Assembly: GCA_964526285.1 (NCBI GenBank)
Contig: CAZGIW010000001.1
Location: 1 to 64,000 of the forward strand
DNA: 64,000 bases
DNA from: CAYMAZ01 sp964526285
GTDB taxonomy: Bacteria > Bacteroidota > Bacteroidia > Bacteroidales > DTU049
Reading direction: 5' to 3'
Both the position numbers and the translations under genes were made by a program. Shown piece after piece: positions 1 to 8,280 of this stretch; within the stretch, counting starts at the first letter, position 1; every line of letters begins with the position of its first letter. Under the pieces are notes generated by a model that was given only the letters and a program-made list of their open reading frames with translations, ran no database searches and was not told the origin of the DNA.

Positions 1-54
1 GTAGCACTGCAGATTTTGGTTCTGCCTGTCCAGGTTCGAATCCTGGTCGGACAA
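1..54 (+). tRNA. tRNA-Gln (anticodon TTG), 3' portion
   Basis: The window opens inside a tRNA. The anticodon stem GCAGA (9-13) pairs with TCTGC (21-25) around a 7-nt loop, placing TTG at 16-18, which reads CAA (Gln). The T arm CCAGG/CCTGG with TTCGAAT loop is at 30-46. The 3' acceptor strand TCGGACA is 47-53 and the discriminator A is at 54. The 5' acceptor strand and most of the D arm lie before the window. CCA is not encoded. Confidence 0.93.
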
Positions 55-80
55 CAAAAATAGTTGGGTAGATTATTGCA

Positions 81-99
81 AGGGGGCCGAAAGCCCCTT
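81..99 (+). terminator. Hairpin terminator after tRNA-Gln
   Basis: AGGGGGC (81-87) pairs with GCCCCTT (93-99), including one G-T pair, around a CGAAA loop, and a short T-rich stretch follows. It sits between the tRNA end and rimP, so it probably ends the tRNA transcript. The T tract is weak, so read-through into rimP is possible. Confidence 0.6.
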
Positions 100-115
100 A
101 ACTTTTATCCAGAAA

Positions 116-574
116 ATGATGATAGATAAAAAACAAATAGAACAATTGATAGAGCAGGCAACTGAAAACACTATGCTGTTTATCACTTCTGTGCAGATAA
201 AACCGGGAAATAACATTCTTGTGTTTTTAGATGGAGACCACGGGGTGTCAATAGAGGATTGTGTCAGAATTAGTCGTTTTATTGAAAATAATCTTGACCG
301 TGAAAAAGAGGATTTTTCTTTAAATGTGTCTTCTCATGGTTTAACAAGTCCATTTGTTATGCCCAGGCAGTATAGAAATCACTGTGGCAAAGAAGTGACA
401 ATTCTCTTTAAAGATGGCAACAAGATATCAGCTGTTATCACCGAAGCTGACGACCTTTGTTTTTCAGTGCTCCCCATGAAAAAAAAGAAAAAATCCACTT
501 CTGAACAAACTGATGAAGTTCAGAAGATTCAATATTCAGAAATCAAAGAAGTTAAATTAAATATATCATTTTAA
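116..574 (+). CDS. rimP: Ribosome maturation factor RimP
   Basis: RimP assists late assembly of the 30S subunit. The protein has 152 residues, a normal family length. An N-terminal alpha/beta domain covers about residues 1-75 and contains the family pattern of a small polar strand followed by VSSHGLTSPF, equivalent to the SSPG-rP region of other RimPs. A C-terminal SH3-like domain follows from about residue 80, with a lysine run at 122-126. Two ATGs stand next to each other (116 and 119) and either could be the start. The gene is followed after 12 nt by nusA, the conserved rimP-nusA-infB order, which strongly supports the call despite the modest sequence conservation of this family. Confidence 0.93.
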   Translation: MMIDKKQIEQLIEQATENTMLFITSVQIKPGNNILVFLDGDHGVSIEDCVRISRFIENNLDREKEDFSLNVSSHGLTSPFVMPRQYRNHCGKEVTILFKDGNKISAVITEADDLCFSVLPMKKKKKSTSEQTDEVQKIQYSEIKEVKLNISF

Positions 575-586
575 TTCATAATTACA

Positions 587-1822
587 ATGGAAAATCTTAA
601 TCTGGTTGAAACGTTTTCGGAATTCAAGGAATTCAAGAACATTGATCGTCCCACTATGATGCGCATTCTTGAGGACGTATTCAGGCATTTGCTGATAAAA
701 AAACACGGCACTTCAGATAATTTTGATATTATTGTGAACATTGACAAGGGTGACCTTGAAATTTGGCGTACTCGCGAAATTGTTGAAGACGGCAAAATAG
801 AAGATGAAAACCTTCAAATTGAATACTCAGACGCGATCAAAATTGAACCCGATTTTGAAGTGGGAGAAGAGGTGTATGAGCAAGTTAAACTTGCTGATTT
901 TCAAAGACGTGAAATTTTAGCCATACGACAGCACCTCAATTCAAAAATACTTGAATATGAAAAAGACAACGTATATAAAAAGTATGTTGATAAGGTTGGT
1001 GAAGTGCTTACAGGCGAAGTGTATCAGGTATGGAGAAAGGAAATTCTGGTACTTGATGAAGAAGGTATTGAACTGGTATTGTCTAAAGACGGGCAAATTC
1101 CGGCAGATATATATAAAAAGGGTGATACCATCAGGGCCGTTATTGAATCTGTTGAAATGAAGAACAACTCTCCAGTAATTTATCTTTCAAGAACATCGCC
1201 GGTATTTTTGGAGCGTTTGTTTGAACAGGAAGTACCTGAAATTTATGACGGACTTATAACAATAAAGAATATTGTAAGAGAACCTGGAGAAAGGGCAAAA
1301 ATTGCGGTAGAATCATATGACGATCGCATTGACCCTGTTGGTGCATGTGTTGGAATGAAAGGTTCACGTATTCATGGCATTGTAAGAGAATTACGCCAGG
1401 AAAATATTGATGTAATCAACTATACAAACAATATGCAGCTTTATATTGCACGCGCATTAAGTCCTGCAAAAATCACAAGTATTAAACTGCTTGAAGATGA
1501 TAAAAGAGCCGAAGTTTATTTAAAATCAGATCAGGTGTCTCTGGCTATTGGAAAAGGAGGCCACAACATCAGGCTTGCTGCAAAACTGACAGGATATGAA
1601 ATTGATGTTTACAGAGATAGCACACCAGACAATGAGGATGTGAGTATTCAGGAATTTGATGATGAAATTGACGCCTGGATTATTGAAGAATTTAAAAAGA
1701 TTGGACTGGATACAGCCAAAAGCATTCTGGAACTTGACATTGAAGAACTGATGTCAAGAACAGACCTTGAAGAAGAAACAATTAAAGAAGTAATAAGAAT
1801 TCTTAAAGCTGAATTTGAATAA
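587..1822 (+). CDS. nusA: Transcription termination/antitermination factor NusA
   Basis: NusA binds RNA polymerase and modulates pausing, termination and antitermination. The 411-residue protein shows the family domains in order: N-terminal RNAP-binding domain (about 1-135), S1 RNA-binding domain (about 137-201), KH1 (about 235-295, with the GMKGSRI loop at 256-262) and KH2 (about 300-345, with the GKGGHNIRLA loop at 322-331). A short acidic helical tail (355-411) takes the place of the two C-terminal repeats of the longer E. coli protein (495 residues). It follows rimP by 12 nt and precedes infB by 63 nt, so the three are probably one operon. Confidence 0.96.
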   Translation: MENLNLVETFSEFKEFKNIDRPTMMRILEDVFRHLLIKKHGTSDNFDIIVNIDKGDLEIWRTREIVEDGKIEDENLQIEYSDAIKIEPDFEVGEEVYEQVKLADFQRREILAIRQHLNSKILEYEKDNVYKKYVDKVGEVLTGEVYQVWRKEILVLDEEGIELVLSKDGQIPADIYKKGDTIRAVIESVEMKNNSPVIYLSRTSPVFLERLFEQEVPEIYDGLITIKNIVREPGERAKIAVESYDDRIDPVGACVGMKGSRIHGIVRELRQENIDVINYTNNMQLYIARALSPAKITSIKLLEDDKRAEVYLKSDQVSLAIGKGGHNIRLAAKLTGYEIDVYRDSTPDNEDVSIQEFDDEIDAWIIEEFKKIGLDTAKSILELDIEELMSRTDLEEETIKEVIRILKAEFE

Positions 1823-1885
1823 TTTCGTACTTTTACGTCATTATTCTTTGCATTGAGAATATTAAATGAAATATAGGAGAAGTCT

Positions 1886-4753
1886 ATGTCAAATGAAAAT
1901 GCTCCTTTGAGACTACAAAAAGTAATGAGTGAATTCAATATTGGATTGCAAACCATTAATGAATTTCTCAAAAAGAAAGGCCTTATTAAAGAAGACCTGA
2001 AGCCAACAGCAAAAGTGGAATACGATTGGTATCTTCTGCTTGTTAAAGAATTTCAGGGTGAAAAAAACATCAAACAACAAAGTCTTAAGGTTGCTGTTGG
2101 TTCAGAAAAAAAGGACGCTGTTTCCATTGATCCTGTTGAAAAACCAGTTTCCACTGAAATAACTGAAAAACAACCTGAAGAGGAAAAACCTCCGGTTGAA
2201 ACACCTGAAATTAAGGAAAAGGACGAAAAGAAAACAACAGAAGAAACTATTGAAGAGGAAAAACCTTCAAAAGAAAAAGCAAAAGACGAATCCCCTGAAA
2301 CAGAACAACCTGTGCAAGGTCCAAAAATTATTGGAAAAATTGATGTTGATGCTCAAAAAAACAGGTCAAAAACTAAAAAACCAAAAGAAACTGAACAAAT
2401 CACTTCTGAAGAAGAAAAACAGGAAATAACCGAAAAAAAAGAGGAACTGCCCGTTCAAGAAGAAGCTCCTGAAGAACAGGAATTACCTGTAATTGAAGAA
2501 ACTGTGGAAGAAGAAAAGGAAGAAGAAACAGAGCAGGAACAACCTCAGGAACAACCTCAGGAAGAAGAGATTGTTGAAATTACAAAAAAAATCTCAGACC
2601 CTGGCATGATTGAAACTCAGTATGAAAAGCTTACTGGTCCTACAATCGTTGGAAAAATTGATGTTGAACAGTTTGCTAAAAAAACAGAAAAACCTGAGAA
2701 AAAAGATAAATCAAAGGATAAAAAAGTTCCTGTTGCTTCATCTCACGATGAAAAAGTAAAAAAACGCAAACGCAAGCGGATTGATAAAGGTAAAGAAAGC
2801 GATTTTAAGGGAAAACGCGAAGACAGGCAAAAAGAAAAGCCTGTGGAGATTTCGGATGAAGAAATTCAAAAGCAAATAAAAGAAACGCTAGCAAGACTTA
2901 CTTCTTCAGGAAAATCAAAAGCTTCCAAATACAGAAGACAAAAAAGAGACACCGTGTTTCAACAACATCAAACTGAACAGGAAGAAATTGAAAAGCAAAA
3001 AAACCTGCTTAAAGTGACAGAGTTTCTTACAGCCAATGATCTTGCCTCAATGATGAATGTGCATGTAAATCAGGTAATTTCCACATGTCTGAATCTGGGT
3101 CTTTTTGTTTCTATCAACCAAAGGCTTGACGCAGAGGCCATTACTCTTGTAGCCGATGAGTTTGGTTTTGATATTGAATTTGTAAGCATCGATATTGATG
3201 ATGAATTAATTGAGGAAGAAAAAGAAGACGAAAAAACCCTTGTTTTTCGTCACCCCGTTGTCACTGTTATGGGTCATGTTGACCATGGAAAAACCTCGCT
3301 GCTTGACAATATTCGTAAAACCAATGTTATTGCTGGAGAATCCGGTGGTATCACACAGCATATTGGAGCCTACGAGGTACAATTGCCTGATAATAAAAAA
3401 ATTACATTCCTTGATACTCCTGGTCACGAGGCCTTTACTGCCATGCGTGCCCGTGGTGCCAAGCTCACAGATATTGCCATTATTGTTGTGGCTGCCGATG
3501 ACAAAGTAATGCCTCAAACTGTTGAGGCCATTAATCACGCCAGAGCAGCGGGTGTCCCTATGATTTTTGCCATCAACAAGATTGATAAACCCAATTCAAA
3601 TCCTGAAAAAATTAAGGAAGAATTATCTCTCATGAATATTTTAGTTGAAGATTGGGGAGGTAAATTTCAAAGTCAGGAAATCAGTGCCAAACAGGGAGTG
3701 AATTTGGATTTATTGCTTGAAAAAATTCTGCTTGAGGCTGAGCTCCTTGATTTAAAAGCAAATCCAAACAAACCCGCTGTTGGGGCTGTTATTGAATCAT
3801 CCCTTGAAAAAGGAAGAGGATATGTTTCAAAAATTCTCATTCAGTCTGGAACACTTAGGGTTGGTGAAATTGCTGTAGCCGGTTGTTTTCATGGAAAAGT
3901 AAAGGCAATGTTTAATGAAAGAAATCAACCGGTAGCTGAGGCTGGTCCTTCTTCTCCTGTTTTGCTTCTTGGACTTGACGGGGCACCTCAGGCTGGAGAT
4001 AAATTTGGGGTATATGAAACCGAAAGAGAAGCAAAACAGGTTTGTACCAAACGTCAGCAGCTCATCAGAGAACAAGGACTCAGAACACAGAAACACATTA
4101 CTCTGGACGAAATTGGCCGAAGAATTGCCATTGGTGATTTCAAAGAACTCAATGTGATTGTGAAAGGTGATGTGGATGGTTCTATTGAAGCTTTGTCTGA
4201 TTCATTACTGAAATTGTCAACACAGCAGGTTCAAGTCAATGTAATTCACAAATCTGTGGGACAGATTACAGAGTCTGATGTTTTACTTGCATCTGCTTCG
4301 GATGCGATTATTGTTGGATTCCAGGTTCGTCCTTCTTTAAATGCCAGAAAACTTGCTGAAACAGAACAAATTGATATCCGCACTTACTCTGTTATTTATG
4401 ACGCGATTGAAGAAGTTAAAGCAGCCATTGAGGGGATGCTTGCTCCAACAATTGAAGAAAAAATTGTTGGGAATATTGAAATTCGTGAAGTTTTCAAAAT
4501 TTCAAAAGTGGGTGCAGTGGCCGGATGTATGGTGCTTGATGGCAAAGTAGGCCGAAACACAAAAATCAGAATTATCCGTGAAGGAATTGTGATATACGAA
4601 GGAAATCTTTCTTCTCTCAAGCGATTTAAAGATGATGTAAAAGAGGTTTCAACAGGATATGAATGCGGACTTTCTGTTGAAAACTTCAATGACATCAAAG
4701 TTGGTGATATCATAGAGGGATTTGAAATAACTGAGAAAAAAGCAAAATTGTAA
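1886..4753 (+). CDS. infB: Translation initiation factor IF-2
   Basis: IF-2 is the GTPase that places initiator tRNA on the ribosome. The 955-residue protein begins with a short IF2_N helical domain (about 3-55). A long, low-complexity Glu/Lys/Pro linker (about 60-370) follows, then a second IF2_N-like domain (about 375-435) and the GTPase domain from about residue 455. G1 is GHVDHGKT (about 462-469), G3 is DTPGH (about 509-513) and G4 is NKID (about 564-567). Beta-barrel and C-terminal initiator-tRNA-binding domains complete it. The linker twice carries a PxIVGKID/PKIIGKID-type motif (residues near 150 and 255), common in Bacteroidota IF-2. The ATG is preceded by AGGAGA 5 nt upstream, one of the few clear Shine-Dalgarno-like sites in the window. 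Confidence 0.97.
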   Translation: MSNENAPLRLQKVMSEFNIGLQTINEFLKKKGLIKEDLKPTAKVEYDWYLLLVKEFQGEKNIKQQSLKVAVGSEKKDAVSIDPVEKPVSTEITEKQPEEEKPPVETPEIKEKDEKKTTEETIEEEKPSKEKAKDESPETEQPVQGPKIIGKIDVDAQKNRSKTKKPKETEQITSEEEKQEITEKKEELPVQEEAPEEQELPVIEETVEEEKEEETEQEQPQEQPQEEEIVEITKKISDPGMIETQYEKLTGPTIVGKIDVEQFAKKTEKPEKKDKSKDKKVPVASSHDEKVKKRKRKRIDKGKESDFKGKREDRQKEKPVEISDEEIQKQIKETLARLTSSGKSKASKYRRQKRDTVFQQHQTEQEEIEKQKNLLKVTEFLTANDLASMMNVHVNQVISTCLNLGLFVSINQRLDAEAITLVADEFGFDIEFVSIDIDDELIEEEKEDEKTLVFRHPVVTVMGHVDHGKTSLLDNIRKTNVIAGESGGITQHIGAYEVQLPDNKKITFLDTPGHEAFTAMRARGAKLTDIAIIVVAADDKVMPQTVEAINHARAAGVPMIFAINKIDKPNSNPEKIKEELSLMNILVEDWGGKFQSQEISAKQGVNLDLLLEKILLEAELLDLKANPNKPAVGAVIESSLEKGRGYVSKILIQSGTLRVGEIAVAGCFHGKVKAMFNERNQPVAEAGPSSPVLLLGLDGAPQAGDKFGVYETEREAKQVCTKRQQLIREQGLRTQKHITLDEIGRRIAIGDFKELNVIVKGDVDGSIEALSDSLLKLSTQQVQVNVIHKSVGQITESDVLLASASDAIIVGFQVRPSLNARKLAETEQIDIRTYSVIYDAIEEVKAAIEGMLAPTIEEKIVGNIEIREVFKISKVGAVAGCMVLDGKVGRNTKIRIIREGIVIYEGNLSSLKRFKDDVKEVSTGYECGLSVENFNDIKVGDIIEGFEITEKKAKL

Positions 4754-4770
4754 TTGTCGAAACATCGCAA

Positions 4771-5472
4771 ATGTTTTCTCTTGTAGTGTGCTTTGTTAGA
4801 GACTCCGGCCCTGTTTATTATGAAACAGCATTAAGAGACGGAATCATTGAACCATGGAATGCATTGTCTTCGCTGGCATATCTTTTTCCTGCTGTTTTTT
4901 TTGTTTTGAAAACTTGGCGAAACTATCAAAAACATCAGTTTTTAATGTTTTTTGCCGCCCCGTTGCTTATGCTGGGAGGAATTGGGAGCGCACTTTATCA
5001 TGCTTTTCGTTCATCTGATATTCTCATGTGGCTTGATGTTTTGCCCATTTTTATTTTAACCATGTCTCTTGGAGCATGGTTTATGTTTCTTACATTCAGA
5101 AAGAAAATTCCTGCTATTTTTCTCCTGACTGGATTCATCTTGCTGCGCTTTATTGCATTTAAAATTTTTCAGTTACAAACGGCAATCAATGTTTCTTACT
5201 TTCTTGCCGGTTGTTATATCTTTATTCCTGCAATTTTCTATTTGCAAAAAAACCAATTTCGCCACGCTGGTTTTCTTGTTTCTTCTGTTGTATTATTTGG
5301 AGCTGCTCTACTCATGAGATATTACGATGATTTTCAAAACCATCTGTTTTCTGCCGGTACTCACTGGTTGTGGCATATCTTCTCTGCTGCCGGTGCTTTT
5401 CTGCTTGGAAATTTTCTGTATAAATCTTCTCAATTGCAGGAGCAAACAAACCCTATTCAACAACAAGCATGA
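4771..5472 (+). CDS. CREST-superfamily (alkaline-ceramidase-like) membrane hydrolase
   Basis: This is a 233-residue polytopic membrane protein with about seven hydrophobic segments. It carries the signature of the CREST superfamily (alkaline ceramidase, PAQR, Per1): an S-x3-H motif SALYH (S73, H77), an aspartate in WLDVLP (D89) and an H-x3-H motif HWLWH (H198, H202). In the family these form a zinc-dependent amidase centre in the membrane. The N-terminal E27-P-W-N-A-L-S-S-x-A-Y37 stretch also resembles ceramidases. The gene starts 17 nt after infB and may be co-transcribed with it. The substrate cannot be read from sequence; a lipid amide is an inference from the family. No TAnnTTTG element precedes it. 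Confidence 0.75.
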   Translation: MFSLVVCFVRDSGPVYYETALRDGIIEPWNALSSLAYLFPAVFFVLKTWRNYQKHQFLMFFAAPLLMLGGIGSALYHAFRSSDILMWLDVLPIFILTMSLGAWFMFLTFRKKIPAIFLLTGFILLRFIAFKIFQLQTAINVSYFLAGCYIFIPAIFYLQKNQFRHAGFLVSSVVLFGAALLMRYYDDFQNHLFSAGTHWLWHIFSAAGAFLLGNFLYKSSQLQEQTNPIQQQA

Positions 5473-5637
5473 TAGAAACAACAGATTGTTGAGTTTTTTT
5501 TTAACATCCCGAGCAGTTTATTTTATCTAATGATCATTACATCCAATAGTCTTTAATACGTTTTTTAAATTTTTATTAATTCAACGTTATTAATATGTGA
5601 TTTTTGTTTTAAAAAGTCATTTATCGTATATATTTTT

Positions 5638-5645
5638 TAACTTTG
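5638..5645 (+). promoter_or_regulatory. Bacteroidota -7 element upstream of the response regulator
   Basis: TAACTTTG matches TAnnTTTG exactly and lies 29 nt before the ATG at 5675. It falls inside the longer open frame starting at 5597, which argues for the later start. No clear -33 TTTG is seen at the usual distance. Confidence 0.6.
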
Positions 5646-5674
5646 TGAACATATTAAGGATAAATATTTTCCAA

Positions 5675-6364
5675 ATGAAAAATGAAAATATCACAATACT
5701 TTTGGTTGATGATGAAAAAGATATTCTGGAGTTTCTTTCATACAACCTAAAAAAGGAATCTTATCAGGTGGTTACAGCCCGATCCGGAGAAGAAGCCATT
5801 GAAAAAGCTGTTCGCACAAAACCCTCTTTGATTGTTTTGGATGTGATGATGCCTGGAATGGATGGTATAGAAACCTGTACAGAATTGAGAAAACTGAAGG
5901 AAACAAAAGACTCTGTTATCATTTTTCTCACAGCAAGGAGTGAAGATTATTCACAGATTGCAGGACTTGATGCCGGAGCTGATGATTATATAAGCAAACC
6001 CGTAAAACCAAAAGTTTTTCTTAGCAAAATCAAAGCTCTGCTTAGGCGTTCTCCAAAGAATGACGAGGGAAGTACTAAGGAAGCCATTGAGATTATCAAT
6101 CTAAAAATTGATCCTGAATCATATGTGGTCTTTGTTGATGGCAAAGAAATGTCTTTGCCCAAAAAGGAATTTGAGTTATTGCAGTTACTAGCTTCAAAAC
6201 CCAACAAAGTGTTTACCCGCGATGAAATTTTTTCCAAAATATGGGGAAATGATGTTATTGTTGGTGAGCGTACCATAGATGTACACATTAGAAAAATTCG
6301 TGAAAAATTGAATATTACTTCAATTAAAACCATTAAAGGAGTTGGCTACAAATTTGAACTCTGA
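5675..6364 (+). CDS. OmpR/PhoB-family response regulator
   Basis: Two-component transcription factor of 229 residues. The receiver domain (about 5-120) has the acidic pair D12-D13, phosphoacceptor D56 in VLDVMMPG and lysine K108 in SKPV. The C-terminal winged-helix DNA-binding domain (about 133-229) has the family's RTIDVHIRKIREK recognition region and a VGYKF end. The start at 5675 (MKNENI) is preferred over an upstream frame beginning at 5597, because a -7 promoter element lies between them and the receiver fold begins directly after this methionine. The stop overlaps the kinase start by 1 nt (TGATG), so the two are translationally coupled. The PhoB/PhoR pair is the closest match in layout, but the signal is not shown. 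Confidence 0.92.
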   Translation: MKNENITILLVDDEKDILEFLSYNLKKESYQVVTARSGEEAIEKAVRTKPSLIVLDVMMPGMDGIETCTELRKLKETKDSVIIFLTARSEDYSQIAGLDAGADDYISKPVKPKVFLSKIKALLRRSPKNDEGSTKEAIEIINLKIDPESYVVFVDGKEMSLPKKEFELLQLLASKPNKVFTRDEIFSKIWGNDVIVGERTIDVHIRKIREKLNITSIKTIKGVGYKFEL

Positions 6365-7413
6365 TGAAAAGCAGCCCCAGGCAACTTTCTTTGATTTTAG
6401 CAATGTTTTTTTCATTGCTAATATTGGTTTTTTCAGGTGTTTTACAGTTGATTTTCTATGCTAATATTCATTTTTTGTATTCTGTTTTAATAGTAATATT
6501 CTTTTTCCCAGTGTTTTATTTTGTATTCAGATATGCGCTTGAACGGTTTATTTATGATAAAATCAGGATTATTTACAAAACCATACGCCGCTCAAAAAGT
6601 GGAGAAAGAAACAAAAATCGCTTGTTATATCATAAAGGAAAAAGGGATATGCTGGACGCTGTCAGTCAGGATGTTGAGCAATGGGCTGAATTCCATGAAA
6701 AGGAAATAGCAGATTTGAAACGGCTTGAAGCATACAGGAGAGAATTTCTGGGCAATGTTTCACATGAGCTAAAAACACCCATTACTACTATTCAGGGATA
6801 TGTACTTACATTGTTGGACGGCGGCATGGATGATCCCAAAGTGAACAAAAAGTATTTGCTTCGAACAGCAAAAAGTATAAACCGAATGATTGCCATTGTA
6901 AATGATTTGGAAACCATTTCAAAATTTGAAGCAGGGATTATTCAACTTCAGCAAAAAAAATTCAATTTTACATACAGTGTCAAAGAGGTGTTTGATTTTA
7001 TGGAAATGAAGGCTCAAAAACGGGGCATCAGTCTTGTTTTCAAAGGAAATCCTGACCTTCCCTGCTATGTAATGGGAGACAGGGAAAAAATCAGACAGGT
7101 ATTGATAAACCTCATTGACAATGCTCTTAAATACGGAAAAGAATCAGGAGAAACATCCGTCAGTATATTTGACATGGACGACCACGTTCTTATTGAAATT
7201 ACCGACGATGGCATTGGTATTGAAGAACAGGATATTCCAAGGGTATTTGAGCGGTTTTACAGAACCGAAAAAAGCAGATCACGTGCACAGGGAGGCACGG
7301 GTTTGGGATTGGCAATTGTTAAGCATATCATTGAAGCGCACAAGCAAACCATCAATGTGCGAAGTAAAATTGATTTGGGTAGTACCTTTGCTTTTACTCT
7401 GAAAAAAGCATAA
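6364..7413 (+). CDS. PhoR-like membrane sensor histidine kinase
   Basis: The 349-residue kinase has two transmembrane helices close together at the N-terminus (about 9-33 and 37-58) and almost no periplasmic loop. A linker (60-120) is followed by the HisKA domain with H134 in NVSHELKTP. The ATPase domain has its N box around N253 (LIDNALKY), the G1 box DDGIGI (281-286) and the G2 box GTGLGLAIV (311-319). All catalytic boxes are intact. No PAS or HAMP domain is seen, so it may sense a membrane-associated partner, as PhoR does with the Pst system. It is coupled to the preceding regulator by stop/start overlap and converges with the minus-strand gene ending at 7425. Confidence 0.92.
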   Translation: MKSSPRQLSLILAMFFSLLILVFSGVLQLIFYANIHFLYSVLIVIFFFPVFYFVFRYALERFIYDKIRIIYKTIRRSKSGERNKNRLLYHKGKRDMLDAVSQDVEQWAEFHEKEIADLKRLEAYRREFLGNVSHELKTPITTIQGYVLTLLDGGMDDPKVNKKYLLRTAKSINRMIAIVNDLETISKFEAGIIQLQQKKFNFTYSVKEVFDFMEMKAQKRGISLVFKGNPDLPCYVMGDREKIRQVLINLIDNALKYGKESGETSVSIFDMDDHVLIEITDDGIGIEEQDIPRVFERFYRTEKSRSRAQGGTGLGLAIVKHIIEAHKQTINVRSKIDLGSTFAFTLKKA

Positions 7414-7424
7414 AAACTAAGCAC

Positions 7425-8033
7425 CTATTCTTCCATTTGTTTTCGGGAGTTTTCCACTTTTCTTTTTTCTTCTCTTACTCTGGTTTGAGCTTGTGTAGCA
7501 ATTTGTTCTGCTTCCTGAATTTTTGTCTTATTTTCTTCGTATTCAGATTTGCTAATCGTTCCTTTCTGATATTTTTCTTCATTTCTTGTGCGCGCCTGTT
7601 CAATATTGTCAAACATTCCAGAAACAACATTTTCCTGTCTGTCTAGTTCAGCATCTGCATCATCAAACTTCCCTTTCATTTTATTTCTTGATTCTTCAGA
7701 ACGGATCATCCCAAAGTCACGTCCGCTCATGTCTCCTTTATCTCTCCCATAAGCGTGTCCCTTTCCACTTTGTTCTCCATCTTTCTTTTGCTCTCTCTCT
7801 TGTGTTTGTTCTCCTTTTTGATCTTTTTTTCCAGTATTATCTCTTGCCTGTGTTTGATCTTGTTTGTGCTGGTTGTCCTTGCCTCCCTGATTATCTGGTC
7901 GTGTAGATTGTTGCTCTGTATCTTGTGTGTTGTTGCCTTTTTTATTATCCTGACCTTTTCCTTTTTGTGAAAATACAACTGAAATTGAAAATACACACAA
8001 AAAGATTACTGAAATTACTTTATACATTTTCAT
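7425..8033 (-). CDS. Secreted low-complexity charged protein, unknown function
   Basis: Not recognised as a known family. The 202-residue product starts with a signal peptide (about 1-22, cleavage likely after VVFS). A strongly hydrophilic Gln/Asp/Lys/Asn-rich region with GKGQDNKKG-type runs covers about 24-105. An Arg/Glu/Lys-rich stretch likely to form a coiled coil covers about 115-202. There are no cysteines after the signal sequence. It lies 18 nt after the small lipoprotein gene, and both follow the M23 peptidase gene in the same direction, so a three-gene operon for envelope proteins is likely. Confidence 0.7.
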   Translation of the reverse strand: MKMYKVISVIFLCVFSISVVFSQKGKGQDNKKGNNTQDTEQQSTRPDNQGGKDNQHKQDQTQARDNTGKKDQKGEQTQEREQKKDGEQSGKGHAYGRDKGDMSGRDFGMIRSEESRNKMKGKFDDADAELDRQENVVSGMFDNIEQARTRNEEKYQKGTISKSEYEENKTKIQEAEQIATQAQTRVREEKRKVENSRKQMEE

Positions 8034-8051
8034 AAGTTTGGTTCCTTTTCT

Positions 8052-8261
8052 TTAAATATCTTTTAATAATTCATTGACTTTCGTTTCTGTTTCAGAAACA
8101 TCTTGTTTTACTTCATTTACTGAGGCATCTATTAATTCTGATTCTTCTTCAACAAATGCAACTTCTTCCTCAGGAGTTAGCATTTCCTGTTCTTTGTTTC
8201 CTGAATTTGTACATGCTACAATCATGGCAACTGCACAAATAATTAAAATTGTTTTTTTCAT
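8052..8261 (-). CDS. Small acidic lipoprotein, unknown function
   Basis: The 69-residue precursor has a classic lipoprotein signal: a KK start, a hydrophobic core and the lipobox IVAC with Cys17. The mature part is only about 53 residues, very acidic, and probably helical (repeated Glu/Val heptad-like spacing at about 25-69). It begins 19 nt after the stop of the M23 peptidase gene and is followed 18 nt later by the charged secreted protein. The size and coiled-coil look recall Lpp-like or entericidin-like small lipoproteins, but no homology can be claimed. Confidence 0.7.
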   Translation of the reverse strand: MKKTILIICAVAMIVACTNSGNKEQEMLTPEEEVAFVEEESELIDASVNEVKQDVSETETKVNELLKDI

Positions 8262-8280
8262 AATTTTTGTTGTTTAATGG

